In this document: piece by piece, positions 1 through 8,914 of the stretch
Layout: every line of letters begins with the position of its first letter
How positions within the stretch are numbered: position 1 is the first letter of the stretch
Assembly: GCA_900468805.1 (NCBI GenBank)
Contig: UEIF01000023.1
Location: 1 to 64,000 of the forward strand
Source: Hyphomicrobiales bacterium
GTDB taxonomy: Bacteria > Pseudomonadota > Alphaproteobacteria > Rhizobiales > Rhizobiaceae
Direction of reading: 5' to 3'
Length of the DNA stretch: 64,000 nucleotides
Notes under the pieces: generated by a model
Seen by the model: only the letters and a program-made list of their open reading frames with translations
Database searches by the model: none
Told to the model about the DNA's origin: nothing
Position numbers and translations under genes: made by a program

Positions 1-275
1 CAGAGCGCCTGGTCGATGCCTGATATCGCCGACATGTGGATGGCGCCGCCGCGGTAGAAGCCGCCGCGATACATCACTGTCCAGTGGTCTTCGATCAGGA
101 AGGGATCCTTGCCGACAAGGTAGTCGGCAAGTTCGTGGACGGCAGCTTCGACGGTCAGCGCGCGGCCTTCGACAACCGGTTCGCCCCAGCCGACGATGCC
201 CTCGTCGGTTTCGATCTTCAGAAACAGCCAGCGCGGCGGGACGATATAGGTGGTCAGTTTGGTGATCTTCATCAT
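1..275 (-). CDS. dgoD: D-galactonate dehydratase-like protein, N-terminal part
   Basis: The 91 visible residues begin MMKITKLTTYIVPPRWLFLK and continue with IETDEGIVGWGEP, LADYLVGKDP and MYRGGFYRGG, the characteristic N-terminal capping domain of the mandelate racemase/enolase superfamily close to DgoD. DgoD removes water from D-galactonate to give 2-keto-3-deoxygalactonate. The catalytic barrel lies outside the window, so the substrate cannot be confirmed. It is the last visible gene of a minus-strand sugar operon, starting 8 nt after the GMC oxidoreductase. Two in-frame ATG codons (275 and 272) are possible starts. The family is firm; the specificity is inferred from the N-terminal similarity and from the sugar operon context. 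Related acid-sugar dehydratases are the alternative. Confidence 0.8.
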   Translation of the reverse strand, partial: MMKITKLTTYIVPPRWLFLKIETDEGIVGWGEPVVEGRALTVEAAVHELADYLVGKDPFLIEDHWTVMYRGGFYRGGAIHMSAISGIDQAL

Positions 276-283
276 GGGCCTGT

Positions 284-1909
284 TCATGCGAGTATAAGGT
301 CTGCGGCTTTTCCCGCTGCAGCCATGACAGCAGCGTTGGTGTTGCCGCTGACGATCGCAGGCATCATCGACGCGTCGACTACTCGGAGGCCACGTGTCCC
401 CCTCACCCGCAAGTTCAGATCCAAGACCGCCTCCGGGTCGCTGTCGCGACCCATTTTACAGGTCCCTACGGGATGGTAACCCGTCTTGACAGTGCGTTTA
501 CAGTGAGCAGCCACCGCCTCGTCGCTGGTCACGTCGGGTCCAGGAAAGATCTCCTTCTCGATCAGATCTCTCATTGGCGATGCATCGAGGACCGTTCGCG
601 CGAAACGGAAACCTGCCATAGTCAGACGCAAATCGTCCGGATGGCCAAAAACCTGGGTGTCGACGATTGAGTTCTCCAATGGATCCGCCGAAGCCAATGC
701 TACCGAACCACGTGCCTTCGGTCGGAGCAGAAGCGAGTTGATTGTCACCCCGTCACCAGGTTCCGTCCCCATGACGTCCCGATCAAGATAGACGGTCGGG
801 ACACAAAACATCTGAATGGTGGGACGTTCGTTATTGCCGTCGGGGTCATAGAACGCGCACGTTTCGACCCCAGTGGTCGACACCGGCCCCGACTTGAACA
901 TCAGATACTGCAACCCCGCCTTGATCATCGGCCAGCCCCGATCCTGGCCATAGTAACCAAATGAACCCTTCGTGGTCGCGACCACCGGGCATTCGTAGTG
1001 GTCCTGCAGGTTCTTTCCGACACCGGGCAAGGCGACGATAGTTTTGAGGCCGTGCCGCGTCAGCTCATTCTCAGGACCGATGCCCGACAGCATAAGAAGC
1101 TTCGGCGTCTGGTATGCGCCTGCAGCGAGGATAACCTCCTTGCCAGCCTCTGCTCTCTTACTGGTCCCATTTTGCACATAGTGAACACCGGTCACTTGGT
1201 CGCCGTTCATCTCAAGCAATGTAACCGTTGCTTCAGTTTCGATCGTCAGCAGCGGGTTGTTCATGATTGGTGTGAGAAAGGCGTCAACAGCGCTGGAGCG
1301 CTTGCGCGTCTTCCAATCAATCGTGTGCTGCATAAAGCCGACCCCAAACTGGCGTGCGCCATTGAAGTCTGGATTGTAGGGGATGCCCATGCCCTGCAGT
1401 GTCTTCACGTATGTTCGCGTCATCGGACTGGTATGGCCGAGATGCGAGATCTTTAATGGTCCGCCTACTCCGTGAAACTCACCAGCAAGGTGGTCATTAT
1501 CTTCTTGCGCTTTGAAATAGGGCAGCAAATCGTCATAAGACCAGGCGCCGTCGTTAGACCCCTCCGGTGTCACGAGCTCGTTCCAAAAATCGAAATCGGC
1601 GGCCTGGCCTCGCATGTAAACCATTGCGTTGACTGTGCTGCCGCCTCCCAGCACCTTCCCCTGTGGTACGATCGGGCCGCGTCCGTTCAGTTGGGGCTGT
1701 GACTTCGTCTGATGCATCGAAAGATACGTGTCCTTGGCGAGGAACTTCATGTACCCCGCTGGAAAGTGCATGATGGGGTTTGCCTTCGCTGGACCTCGCT
1801 CGAGTATCAGAACTCTGGCTTTGCCGTCACGCACCAGCTTTGACGCGACGACGCAAGCGGAGCTGCCTCCGCCAACGATAATGTAGTCGTAACGGTCTCT
1901 GACCGACAT
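284..1909 (-). CDS. GMC-family FAD-dependent oxidoreductase (choline dehydrogenase-like)
   Basis: A 541-residue flavoprotein of the glucose-methanol-choline family, which oxidises alcohols or sugars. The N-terminus has the Rossmann segment YDYIIVGGGSSACVVASKL and the ERGP motif. The GMC signature GKVLGGGSTVNAMVYMRG is near residue 85 and the second signature GAYQTPKLLMLSGIGP near residue 264. The C-terminus carries HPVGTCKMG (catalytic His) and SGNTNAAVMAA. The third glycine of the usual GxGxxG (GGGSAG) is alanine here (GGGSSA). The gene lies between an aldose 1-epimerase and a galactonate dehydratase-like gene, so a role in oxidising the imported sugar or a derived polyol is plausible. The exact substrate cannot be read from the sequence. 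Confidence 0.88.
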   Translation of the reverse strand: MSVRDRYDYIIVGGGSSACVVASKLVRDGKARVLILERGPAKANPIMHFPAGYMKFLAKDTYLSMHQTKSQPQLNGRGPIVPQGKVLGGGSTVNAMVYMRGQAADFDFWNELVTPEGSNDGAWSYDDLLPYFKAQEDNDHLAGEFHGVGGPLKISHLGHTSPMTRTYVKTLQGMGIPYNPDFNGARQFGVGFMQHTIDWKTRKRSSAVDAFLTPIMNNPLLTIETEATVTLLEMNGDQVTGVHYVQNGTSKRAEAGKEVILAAGAYQTPKLLMLSGIGPENELTRHGLKTIVALPGVGKNLQDHYECPVVATTKGSFGYYGQDRGWPMIKAGLQYLMFKSGPVSTTGVETCAFYDPDGNNERPTIQMFCVPTVYLDRDVMGTEPGDGVTINSLLLRPKARGSVALASADPLENSIVDTQVFGHPDDLRLTMAGFRFARTVLDASPMRDLIEKEIFPGPDVTSDEAVAAHCKRTVKTGYHPVGTCKMGRDSDPEAVLDLNLRVRGTRGLRVVDASMMPAIVSGNTNAAVMAAAGKAADLILA

Positions 1910-1930
1910 TCATGAACTCCGGTTTGTAAA

Positions 1931-2821
1931 TCAGATGTTTGACGGACGCAGGCGCATACTTCCCGAAAAACTCTCGCCCGGCTGCAAGACCTTCAGGTCA
2001 CCGAGATCAGATAAATTGTGTCCGTTGGCCAAATGGCTCATCGGCTCAAAACAGAAATAGTCCCGCTTGAAGTTCGGATCGAAGACTGCGTCCGACACGA
2101 AGATAAAGGCGTGCTTGAAGATAGCATCCGCCGTCAGGTGCAGCGCCGTGTGCCACTCCGGCCATGTTATCAGGGCCTCGCCGCTCCAGTCTTCGAAACC
2201 GTTATTGACCCATCGATTGGGCAATGGCGCTGGCGAGGTGAAATCGAGGTCGGAGGGAATTTCAGCTCGTTCACCCGGCAGCCAGCCTTCTGCTTCGGTC
2301 CAATATCTGCGCGCCGGTGCCTGCAGGGCGGTCCTGGCCGTCATCGGAAAGTAGGGATGCCAACCGAGGCCGAACGGCATCGCGCGCTCGCCACGATTTT
2401 CGACGGCGAGGGTCACCGTCAGCTCCTCCTCATTTAGTGTAAACTGTTGGTGAGCCCGGTATTCGTAGGGAGTTGCTCCGCCCCTGTGGGTGAAGGTCAT
2501 TTCCGCTAATTGAGGCGTCCTCCGTCCGAGGGCCCACTCTGACTGCCAACCCTCTCCGTGAAGATAGTGCCTGTCCCATCTGGTATTTGGTGTGAACTGG
2601 TAGTCAACACCGTCGAATTGGAAACGGTTGTCCTTCACTCTGTTTCCAAAGGGAACGAGCGGGTAACAAGAGGAACCCAACGCATCAGCGTTATCCGACT
2701 GGCTCGGGCGCAATAAAGGAACCTTGCCGATGCCGACGTCTCGCCAAAAGCCAAGCACGAGTCCGCCCTTTGTCGAAATCCGAAGCGAGAGGGAACCGGC
2801 TGCGAGGTTGATTACCGACAT
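1931..2821 (-). CDS. Aldose 1-epimerase family protein
   Basis: A 296-residue protein of the galactose mutarotase-like fold, which interconverts alpha and beta anomers of free sugars. Recognisable family segments are YPLVPFGNRVKDNRF near residue 54, HYLHGEGWQSEW near 85 and the GLGWHPYFPMT catalytic-histidine region near 152. The size is normal for the short COG2017-type epimerases. It starts 3 nt after the end of the permease gene upstream in the same operon and is followed by the GMC oxidoreductase, so it most likely prepares the imported sugar for the dehydrogenase. Cytoplasmic; no signal peptide. Confidence 0.88.
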   Translation of the reverse strand: MSVINLAAGSLSLRISTKGGLVLGFWRDVGIGKVPLLRPSQSDNADALGSSCYPLVPFGNRVKDNRFQFDGVDYQFTPNTRWDRHYLHGEGWQSEWALGRRTPQLAEMTFTHRGGATPYEYRAHQQFTLNEEELTVTLAVENRGERAMPFGLGWHPYFPMTARTALQAPARRYWTEAEGWLPGERAEIPSDLDFTSPAPLPNRWVNNGFEDWSGEALITWPEWHTALHLTADAIFKHAFIFVSDAVFDPNFKRDYFCFEPMSHLANGHNLSDLGDLKVLQPGESFSGSMRLRPSNI

Positions 2822-2824
2822 GCA

Positions 2825-3829
2825 TCAACCCTTGTTGCGCGACATGCTGCGCTTGATTGCCTGAATGTTGGCAAGCACCGCAATAACGATAATAAGGCCG
2901 CGTACCACCTGCTGGAAAAAGGGGTTGATCCCAAGCAGAACAAGGCCATTACCGATGAGGGTAATAACAAGGACGCCGAGTAGCGTGCCGAGCATCGAAC
3001 CTCGCCCCCCCGAAAGCGAGGTGCCCCCAACCACAACTGCGGCAATAACGTCAAATTCCAGACCCGTCGCAGCCGTGGCGTTTCCGGATCCAAGCCGTGA
3101 AACAAGCAAGATCCCGGATATTGCGGCCATGGCTCCCGCGATTGCAAAAAGCGCGACACGGATTTTCGATACGCTGATGCCGCTCAGGAACGCTGCATGA
3201 GCATTGCCGCCAATCGCAAAGACAGACCGACCGAAGGCGGTCTTTCGGCTAACGAATGTGAACACCGCAAATAGCAGCAGCATTATGATCGCAGCCGGAG
3301 GTATTCCAAGAAAGGAGCGATCCAATGCGTCCAGGGTATCATTCCGCCCGATAGAAACAGGAAGCGCGTCCGTGACAAAGAGAGCCGTGCCGCGCAGGGC
3401 ACTCCAAAGGCCAAGAGTGCCGACGAAGGACGGGACATCGAAATAGGCCCGCAGGGCACCCGCGATAGAACCCAGTAACGCGCCGACGACGATTGCAAGT
3501 GCGAACGCGATCGGAGTGGGAACACCCCACTGCAAGAAAAATGCCAGGATTACGGAGATGAATGCCACCATTGGTCCGACGCTGACGTCGATCTCACCAG
3601 CAATGATGATGAGCGTGGCAGCCCATGCGGCAATGCCGATTGTTGCGGCATCGCGAAGAATGTTGATCTGATTGTTGAACGACAGGAAGCCGTTCGCGGT
3701 TGACGTAAAGACGACATAAAGCACAGCGATTGCCACGAACAAGCTCAGTTCGTTCATATGCTGCGAGAAAGTGAAACCCGAGTTCTTTGAGCGGGCGGAA
3801 GTGGGCTTTGCAGCCTGATCGAGCGACAT
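2825..3829 (-). CDS. Sugar ABC transporter permease (RbsC/XylH type)
   Basis: A 334-residue integral membrane protein of the BPD_transp_2 family, the channel subunit of a CUT2-type sugar importer. It has about eight to ten hydrophobic segments, and the family segments IAAWAATLIIIAGEIDVSVG (residues about 67-86) and VVVGGTSLSGGRGSMLGTLL (C-terminal third). The N-terminal 25 residues are polar and cytoplasmic. It lies between the ATPase gene (12 nt upstream) and the epimerase, in the usual binding protein-ATPase-permease order. A single permease gene implies a homodimer. Confidence 0.92.
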   Translation of the reverse strand: MSLDQAAKPTSARSKNSGFTFSQHMNELSLFVAIAVLYVVFTSTANGFLSFNNQINILRDAATIGIAAWAATLIIIAGEIDVSVGPMVAFISVILAFFLQWGVPTPIAFALAIVVGALLGSIAGALRAYFDVPSFVGTLGLWSALRGTALFVTDALPVSIGRNDTLDALDRSFLGIPPAAIIMLLLFAVFTFVSRKTAFGRSVFAIGGNAHAAFLSGISVSKIRVALFAIAGAMAAISGILLVSRLGSGNATAATGLEFDVIAAVVVGGTSLSGGRGSMLGTLLGVLVITLIGNGLVLLGINPFFQQVVRGLIIVIAVLANIQAIKRSMSRNKG

Positions 3830-3841
3830 CTTATGTCTCCC

Positions 3842-5383
3842 TCAATGTCCTGCGATGCAGGCGGCCATCAAGGCGTCCTGATCGATGTTTGGTGATTTGA
3901 ATTCTTCGTGCAGAGCCCCATCCCGCAGAACGAGAACCCGGTCGCAAACCAGGGGCAGCTCCTCGATCTCGCTTGAGACGAAGACAATGCTGCGCCCTTC
4001 GGCGGCGAGCTGACGGATGATTGCATAGATCTGTGCTTTCGCCTCGACATCCACGCCTCGCGTCGGCTCATCAAGCAGCAGAACACGGCTGTTGGCGTAG
4101 ACCCACCGGCCGATGACCACCTTTTGCTGGTTGCCACCCGACAGCGTGCCAATCGGTGTATCGGTGCGTGCCGTCTTGATATGCAATCGCTCTATGACTT
4201 TGCGCGTCGCGTCGGCCATCAGTTTGGAGGACAGGATCCCGCGCTTGCTGACGCTGGCAAAATTCGTCGCCAACGTATTTTCGTCGACGCCGAGAAGCGG
4301 GACGATCCCCTCCTCCTTCCGGCTTTCGGGCGTGTATCCAAAGCCACTCGAAATCATTCGCTTGTATTGGGCCGGTTGAACCGCCTTGCCGTCAACGAGT
4401 ACGCTGCCCTTGTCCGGGCGGCGTACACCCATGATTGCCTGGAGCAGTTCGGTGCGTCCAGATCCGAGCAGCCCGGCTATCCCGAGGACCTCGCCTGCTC
4501 TCAGGGCGAAAGAAACGGCGGTGAGCTTGGGAGCGAGCGTCAGCTCTCTTACCTCGAGAACTGTCTTCTCCTGGCTTCTGTTTTCGAGCGCCGCTGCTTG
4601 AGACGCTTCTGAGCCAAGCATGAGCCGGACGATCTCGCGTGTATCAGCGCCCTTCACGTCCACGGTATCGATAATGCGGCCATCTCGCATAATGGTCGCG
4701 GAATGGGCGATCTGGCGAATTTCATTCATGCGGTGGCTGACATAGATGACGGCGATCCCTTCAGATGCAATCCGCTTAACCGCCGCGATTACCTTTTCTG
4801 CTTCCGCTGCCGCCAGTGAGCTCGTCGGCTCGTCAAGGATGACGAGCTTCGGCTTGCCGAGAAGGACACGAGCTATCTCAAGCAATTGGCGCTCTGCCGG
4901 GCTCAGGGCAGCCACAAGCGCGTTGGGGGCCCGGTCAAGACCCAGTCGGCTCATCGCCTCCGAGGCTTCGGCCTCCATGTCGGAGTATTGTATGATGCCC
5001 GCCTTTCGCGGCCACCTCCCCAAGAACAGGTTTTCCGCAAGCGTCATTCCCGGCACCAGGCTGAGTTCCTGGTAGACCACCCGCACTCCCTTGTCGAAAG
5101 CGTCCTGCGCCCGGCTAGAACCTGTATGACGGAGTTCCTCCCCATCGACCGCGACGGTTCCGCGATCTGGAATTTCAGCGCCGGTCAGAAGCCTGATGAG
5201 CGTCGACTTGCCAGCACCATTCTTACCCAGAAGCGCCCTTACTTCGCCCGCGGCAACTTCAAAAGTTGCGTTGTCCAGCGCCAATACGCCGGGATACTGG
5301 CGAGTGCATCCTTGAATCGATGCGAGCGGATGCCGAGCCGTTGCCTGAACGAAGCGCGATATCTGTGTCATGAAGCTTTCCAT
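3842..5383 (-). CDS. Sugar ABC transporter ATPase with two nucleotide-binding domains (RbsA/MglA type)
   Basis: A 513-residue cytoplasmic ATPase that powers CUT2 sugar import. The first domain has Walker A GKNGAGKST near residue 53, a LSPAERQLLEIARVLLGKP signature region and Walker B LVILDEPTSSL. The second domain has GLLGSGRTEL in place of a canonical Walker A, then LSGGNQQKVVIGRW and LLLDEPTRGVDVEAK. This asymmetry is normal for the family. Met1 (5383) lacks a good ribosome-binding site; the ATG four codons later (5371) is preceded by GGAAAG and may be the real start. It is separated from the binding protein gene by a hairpin at 5396-5415. Confidence 0.92.
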   Translation of the reverse strand: MESFMTQISRFVQATARHPLASIQGCTRQYPGVLALDNATFEVAAGEVRALLGKNGAGKSTLIRLLTGAEIPDRGTVAVDGEELRHTGSSRAQDAFDKGVRVVYQELSLVPGMTLAENLFLGRWPRKAGIIQYSDMEAEASEAMSRLGLDRAPNALVAALSPAERQLLEIARVLLGKPKLVILDEPTSSLAAAEAEKVIAAVKRIASEGIAVIYVSHRMNEIRQIAHSATIMRDGRIIDTVDVKGADTREIVRLMLGSEASQAAALENRSQEKTVLEVRELTLAPKLTAVSFALRAGEVLGIAGLLGSGRTELLQAIMGVRRPDKGSVLVDGKAVQPAQYKRMISSGFGYTPESRKEEGIVPLLGVDENTLATNFASVSKRGILSSKLMADATRKVIERLHIKTARTDTPIGTLSGGNQQKVVIGRWVYANSRVLLLDEPTRGVDVEAKAQIYAIIRQLAAEGRSIVFVSSEIEELPLVCDRVLVLRDGALHEEFKSPNIDQDALMAACIAGH

Positions 5384-5395
5384 CGCTGAGGAGAT

Positions 5396-5415
5396 GCCGC
5401 CAGTCGCCTGGCGGC
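5396..5415 (-). terminator. Intercistronic hairpin between binding protein and ATPase genes
   Basis: A perfect 8-bp stem (GCCGCCAG / CTGGCGGC) with a four-base loop lies just after the binding protein stop. There is no T-run, so it is more likely an mRNA stabiliser or partial attenuator than a full terminator. Such hairpins commonly let the binding protein be made in excess over the membrane subunits. Confidence 0.5.
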
Positions 5416-5446
5416 CTCGATTGTTGGTCCCATCAGGCCAAAGACA

Positions 5447-6427
5447 TCACGGGATACCGTCGGCGTGCGCCTTCAACCAAGCTTTCCCGTCTTCGGAAGA
5501 CTTGTAGAGATCAATGTCGTACGCAACCTTGATGCCTTCCGGCGGCTGGCCATCGATCGACTTGATGGCCTGCGCAAGCGCGAGCTTGCCGAGACCCTGG
5601 CCTGAAATGTCGACGACCGCCTTGATAACCGTGAAATCTGCAATTTCCTGCGCGATCTCGGTCGTCATATCGCCGCCGAAAACGACAACTTTGCCGGTCT
5701 TGCCCTGGCTTTTGACCGCGCGAGCGGCACCAAGCGTTGCGCCACCGGCTTCGCCGAAGAAAGCGTCTATGTCGGGATTGGACGATAGCATCGTGCTCGC
5801 GACAGAGACGGCCTTGTCAAGGATCGCACCTTCCTGGTTGGCGACGATCTGGGCGCCCGGAACCTTCGCCTTCAATGCTTCTTCGAAGCCCTTACGGCGA
5901 GTAACGCAAACTTCGACAAATTCGCAATTTAGAACAGCGATCTTCGGCGCGTCCTTCTTCTCTGCAATGAAATAGTCGGCAGCCGCATCGCCCAGCTTAT
6001 GCCCAAAATCGTAGGGGTCGCCGACCGCGTAAGCCGAAATATATTCCTTCATGTCGGCGTCGTTCAGGCAGGTATTGTAGCAGACGACAGGAATGCCAGC
6101 TTCATGGGCGCGACGGATTGCACGATTGGAACCGTCGGCGGAAACCGGAGAGACGATGATTGCCTGTACGCCAGAGGAAATCAGCGAGTCGATGAAAGAA
6201 GACTCCTTGCTCACGTCACCTTGAGCATTCGTCTCGATGATGTCGAGCTTGCGGCCAGCGTCATTCGCCCCCGTTTGAATGCCTTTCCGGACACCGGCGT
6301 AGAAACCCTGTGCATCCATATAGATCGCGCCGACTTTCAAATCCTTGTCCTGGGCGTAGGCCGGCGTGATCAACGCGGCGCTGAATGTGCTGAGCGCCAA
6401 AATGGCGGCGTTCGTGACGAGCTTCAT
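5447..6427 (-). CDS. Periplasmic sugar-binding protein of ABC transporter
   Basis: A 326-residue periplasmic binding protein of the RbsB/Peripla_BP_4 family that delivers a sugar to the importer encoded just downstream. The chosen ATG (6427) begins a clear signal peptide, MKLVTNAAILALSTFSAALI, ending near PAYA-Q, and is preceded by a strong AGGGAGG. An upstream in-frame extension to 6493 has no such support. Family features include IVSPVSADGSNRAIRRAHEAGIPVVCYNT and VVFGGDMTTEIAQEI. It is the first gene of the minus-strand operon and is divergent from the FadR-type regulator. The operon's mutarotase, oxidoreductase and galactonate dehydratase suggest a galactose-like ligand, which is inference only. 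Confidence 0.92.
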   Translation of the reverse strand: MKLVTNAAILALSTFSAALITPAYAQDKDLKVGAIYMDAQGFYAGVRKGIQTGANDAGRKLDIIETNAQGDVSKESSFIDSLISSGVQAIIVSPVSADGSNRAIRRAHEAGIPVVCYNTCLNDADMKEYISAYAVGDPYDFGHKLGDAAADYFIAEKKDAPKIAVLNCEFVEVCVTRRKGFEEALKAKVPGAQIVANQEGAILDKAVSVASTMLSSNPDIDAFFGEAGGATLGAARAVKSQGKTGKVVVFGGDMTTEIAQEIADFTVIKAVVDISGQGLGKLALAQAIKSIDGQPPEGIKVAYDIDLYKSSEDGKAWLKAHADGIP

Positions 6428-6656
6428 CGCTCCCTCCCTTTTGAATGCGAAATCGATGGATAATCCGCCTTGCGGCTCCACCGTCACCAGCAAACAATAT
6501 TATTCATCCGATTAATGTCAATATAAATACGATTTATTTTCTTATAAGTGTGGTTTTTCTGGCGAGTTTCGTGCTAGTTGAGTTGGGTAAGGGTGGGCGA
6601 AATGAACCGACAGCCATTGTCGAAGAATGGTGCGAAGCCAGGAATGCGGAGAAGTG
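6428..6656. promoter_or_regulatory. Divergent promoter region between sugar operon and FadR-type regulator
   Basis: About 230 bp separating the binding protein gene and the regulator. The part from 6493 to 6560 is markedly AT-rich (runs such as AATATTATTCATCC and TATAAATACGATTTATTTTC), as expected for promoters facing both ways. I could not pick out a convincing FadR-type operator dyad by eye. Confidence 0.5.
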
Positions 6657-7415
6657 ATGCGAACCGAGAGGACGTTGACGGAAAGCGGAGAGGAGATCGC
6701 GGGCCGCGGAAAGCGTTCCGTCCGCGAAGCGCTGTTGACGCAACTCGTCGAGCAAATTGTCTCAGGGGAACTAGCCGAGGGATCGACACTTCCGAACGAG
6801 GCGGACTTGACGGACAGGTTCAATGTCAGCCGCACCAGCTTGCGTGAGGCGATGCAATATCTGGTAGCGTTGGGGATGACCCGCTCCCGCACGAGAGCGG
6901 GAACGATCATCCTCCCACGCGAGAACTGGAATTATCTCGATCCTCTCGTGCTCGATGTGATGTTGTCCATAGGCGGCGACGAGACATTCTATACTTCCCT
7001 GATCGACGCACGACAGCTCCTGGAGCCTGCAGCTGCCGCACAGGCGGCCACGAATGCCACCGCCAGGCAGCTTTCTCGCATCGCCCAAGCGTATGAGGAC
7101 ATGGTGGATGCCAATTCCCGCGATAACGAAGAATGGAGCCGAGCAGACCTGGACTTCCATACGGCCATCATCAATGCCAGCGGCAACTGGGTCTACAGGC
7201 AGTTTGCCAGTGCAATCAGAGCCGCCCTACTCGCAAGTTTCCGCCTTACAAACCGCGCGAGCCAGTCTCACGAACAGGCTCTCGAGAAGCATCATGCAGT
7301 CCTGGATGCTATCAGGATGAGAGAGCCACAGGTTGCCCGCGCTGCTATGGAAACGCTTATTGGCGTGGCCAGAGCCGAGATTACGGATGCACTGAGGCTC
7401 GACAAGTGCAAGTGA
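6657..7415 (+). CDS. FadR-subfamily GntR transcriptional regulator
   Basis: A 252-residue regulator with an N-terminal winged helix (QLVEQIVSGELAEGSTLPNE, then VSRTSLREAMQYLVALGMT) and a C-terminal all-helical FCD ligand-binding domain (LDARQLLEPAAAA-type segment, LDFHTAIINASGN, then HHAVLDAIRMREPQVARAAM). ATG 6657 is preceded by GGAGAAG at good spacing; an in-frame ATG at 6627 lacks this. It is divergent from the sugar operon and most likely represses it until the sugar or an acid derivative binds, as known for DgoR-like proteins. The ligand is not readable from sequence. Confidence 0.9.
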   Translation: MRTERTLTESGEEIAGRGKRSVREALLTQLVEQIVSGELAEGSTLPNEADLTDRFNVSRTSLREAMQYLVALGMTRSRTRAGTIILPRENWNYLDPLVLDVMLSIGGDETFYTSLIDARQLLEPAAAAQAATNATARQLSRIAQAYEDMVDANSRDNEEWSRADLDFHTAIINASGNWVYRQFASAIRAALLASFRLTNRASQSHEQALEKHHAVLDAIRMREPQVARAAMETLIGVARAEITDALRLDKCK

Positions 7416-7574
7416 ACGCGTCGAGGCATATCCGGCGCATCCATGCATCAGCCATAAGCACCACCGTTTCCGTCCCTGATCATAGCTGGAAATGCGGCTT
7501 TCAGGCATGACGCCGGGACGTGAGCAGGCCTGAATGACAAAGGCCGATCGTGCGGCCTTTCCGGTGCGACACTG

Positions 7575-8792
7575 TCAGCCTCCCTTCACGGTCAGTGGCT
7601 TGCGTCCCGACCACAGGAGTGGGCCATGCTCTACCACGAACAATCCGAAAGATGCCGTCCAGCCGATCGCGGCTACAGCAAGGATTTCCGTCGTCAGCGC
7701 GGGAACGAGTTCGGCAAGCGGCCGGACAAGTGCAACGCAGCCAAGCAGGACGTAGGAAATATTGGTCGTCCGGCTCGATTTCAGTTTCCGTCCGGTATGG
7801 CCGCGCGTTGCCCGCGTCATCACCGCCAGCATCATCATTGAAATCGTGCCGATCGCGAAGATATGCAGCACGCCCACTTCGGGCAGCCATCTGGATGCTT
7901 GAAGAGCGATGGCGGCAAAACCGATCGGCACGAATAAGAAGGTGGCATGCAGGACGAACAGAATGGGCTCCGGCCAGGTGGCCCAGCCCCGCCAGCGGAC
8001 CAGCCTGATTGTGTTCAGGATCGCCGCGACGCCCGCCACCCCGCAAACAGCCGTGGATTCCGGCACGCACGTCCACAGGACAAGCGCGACCGCACCGATG
8101 ATGATGGTTGCTGCATCGAAGGTGTTATACGGCACCGGAAAGTCCGTACGGCCGAACTGATTGATCCAGTTGCGCGTGAAGCTGGGCAGGATCCGACCCC
8201 CGACAATCGTCACGAGCAGCACGTAGGCACCGATCCCGAGACGGATCGCGAGTTCCGGGCCTGCGCCCTCGATGACCTGGATATGAAAGACCACGTTTGC
8301 AAGCGAAAGGACAAAAAGTCCCGCGATAACTTTTAAATCCTTCCATTTCTTGCCAGCTACGACCTCACGCGCGCAGATAACGAGCATGACAGGCAGAAAC
8401 AGGCTGTCGATGGCGGCCGCAGCGATGATCCCGACCGAGCCGCTGGCCAGCATCGCGATACGGCCGGCGCACCAGATTGCAAACAGGACTGCCAGCGGCC
8501 TTCCGGCGATCGGCAGGCGGCCGGTCCAGTTCGGGATCGCCGTCAGCAAGAAGCCGGCCAGCACCGCCGGTGCGAAGCCGAACAGCATCTCATGCGCATG
8601 CCAATACAACGGTCCGTAATCCGATGCGACAGGGATGCCGAAGCTGAGATAGGCCACCCACAGGTCGAGGCTTGCAATAGCCCAGAGCGCCGATGCCAGG
8701 AAGAAGGGCCGGAAGCCATAGGAGAAGAGGACCGGTCCGGTTCGCGACATGCCGCGCGGAAAATCTCGCGCGGCATCCGAAGTGTTTTTCAT
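7575..8792 (-). CDS. nnrS: NnrS family heme/copper membrane protein
   Basis: A 405-residue integral membrane protein with about 12 hydrophobic segments and conserved histidines typical of NnrS: YWHAHEMLFGFAPAVLAGFLL near residue 64, GGRILPSFTRNW near 198, and HIFAIGTISMMMLAVMTRATRGHTGR near 319. NnrS is known to accompany denitrification genes and to protect against nitrosative stress. ATG 8792 has GGAG upstream; the in-frame extension to 8822 does not. The promoter faces nirK across 200 bp that hold three FNR/NnrR-type boxes, the closest (8847-8860) centred 61.5 nt before this start codon. Confidence 0.93.
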   Translation of the reverse strand: MKNTSDAARDFPRGMSRTGPVLFSYGFRPFFLASALWAIASLDLWVAYLSFGIPVASDYGPLYWHAHEMLFGFAPAVLAGFLLTAIPNWTGRLPIAGRPLAVLFAIWCAGRIAMLASGSVGIIAAAAIDSLFLPVMLVICAREVVAGKKWKDLKVIAGLFVLSLANVVFHIQVIEGAGPELAIRLGIGAYVLLVTIVGGRILPSFTRNWINQFGRTDFPVPYNTFDAATIIIGAVALVLWTCVPESTAVCGVAGVAAILNTIRLVRWRGWATWPEPILFVLHATFLFVPIGFAAIALQASRWLPEVGVLHIFAIGTISMMMLAVMTRATRGHTGRKLKSSRTTNISYVLLGCVALVRPLAELVPALTTEILAVAAIGWTASFGLFVVEHGPLLWSGRKPLTVKGG

Positions 8793-8846
8793 TTCCGTGT
8801 CTCCAAATTGACGACACAGCAATGCCGGGGATTGTCGGGGCAGTCG

Positions 8847-8860
8847 TTGAGATTACGCAA
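8847..8860 (-). promoter_or_regulatory. FNR/NnrR-type box upstream of nnrS
   Basis: TTGAGATTACGCAA fits TTG-N8-CAA. Its centre is 61.5 nt before the nnrS ATG, which would place a class II start site about 20 nt before the gene. Protein binding is inferred. Confidence 0.65.
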
Positions 8861-8877
8861 ACAGCGGCGGCAGAACT

Positions 8878-8891
8878 TTGCGCTGACACAA
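8878..8891 (+). promoter_or_regulatory. NnrR-type box 1 upstream of nirK
   Basis: TTGCGCTGACACAA fits TTG-N8-CAA with the TTGCG left half seen in the other NnrR-like boxes here. It is centred 108.5 nt before the nirK ATG and 23 nt upstream of box 2. Confidence 0.65.
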
Positions 8892-8900
8892 ATAGTCAGT

Positions 8901-8914
8901 TTGCTCCAAATCAA
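8901..8914 (+). promoter_or_regulatory. FNR/NnrR-type box 2 upstream of nirK
   Basis: TTGCTCCAAATCAA has a perfect ATCAA right half and an imperfect left half. Centred 85.5 nt before the nirK start, it is the better placed of the two sites for class II activation. Confidence 0.6.
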
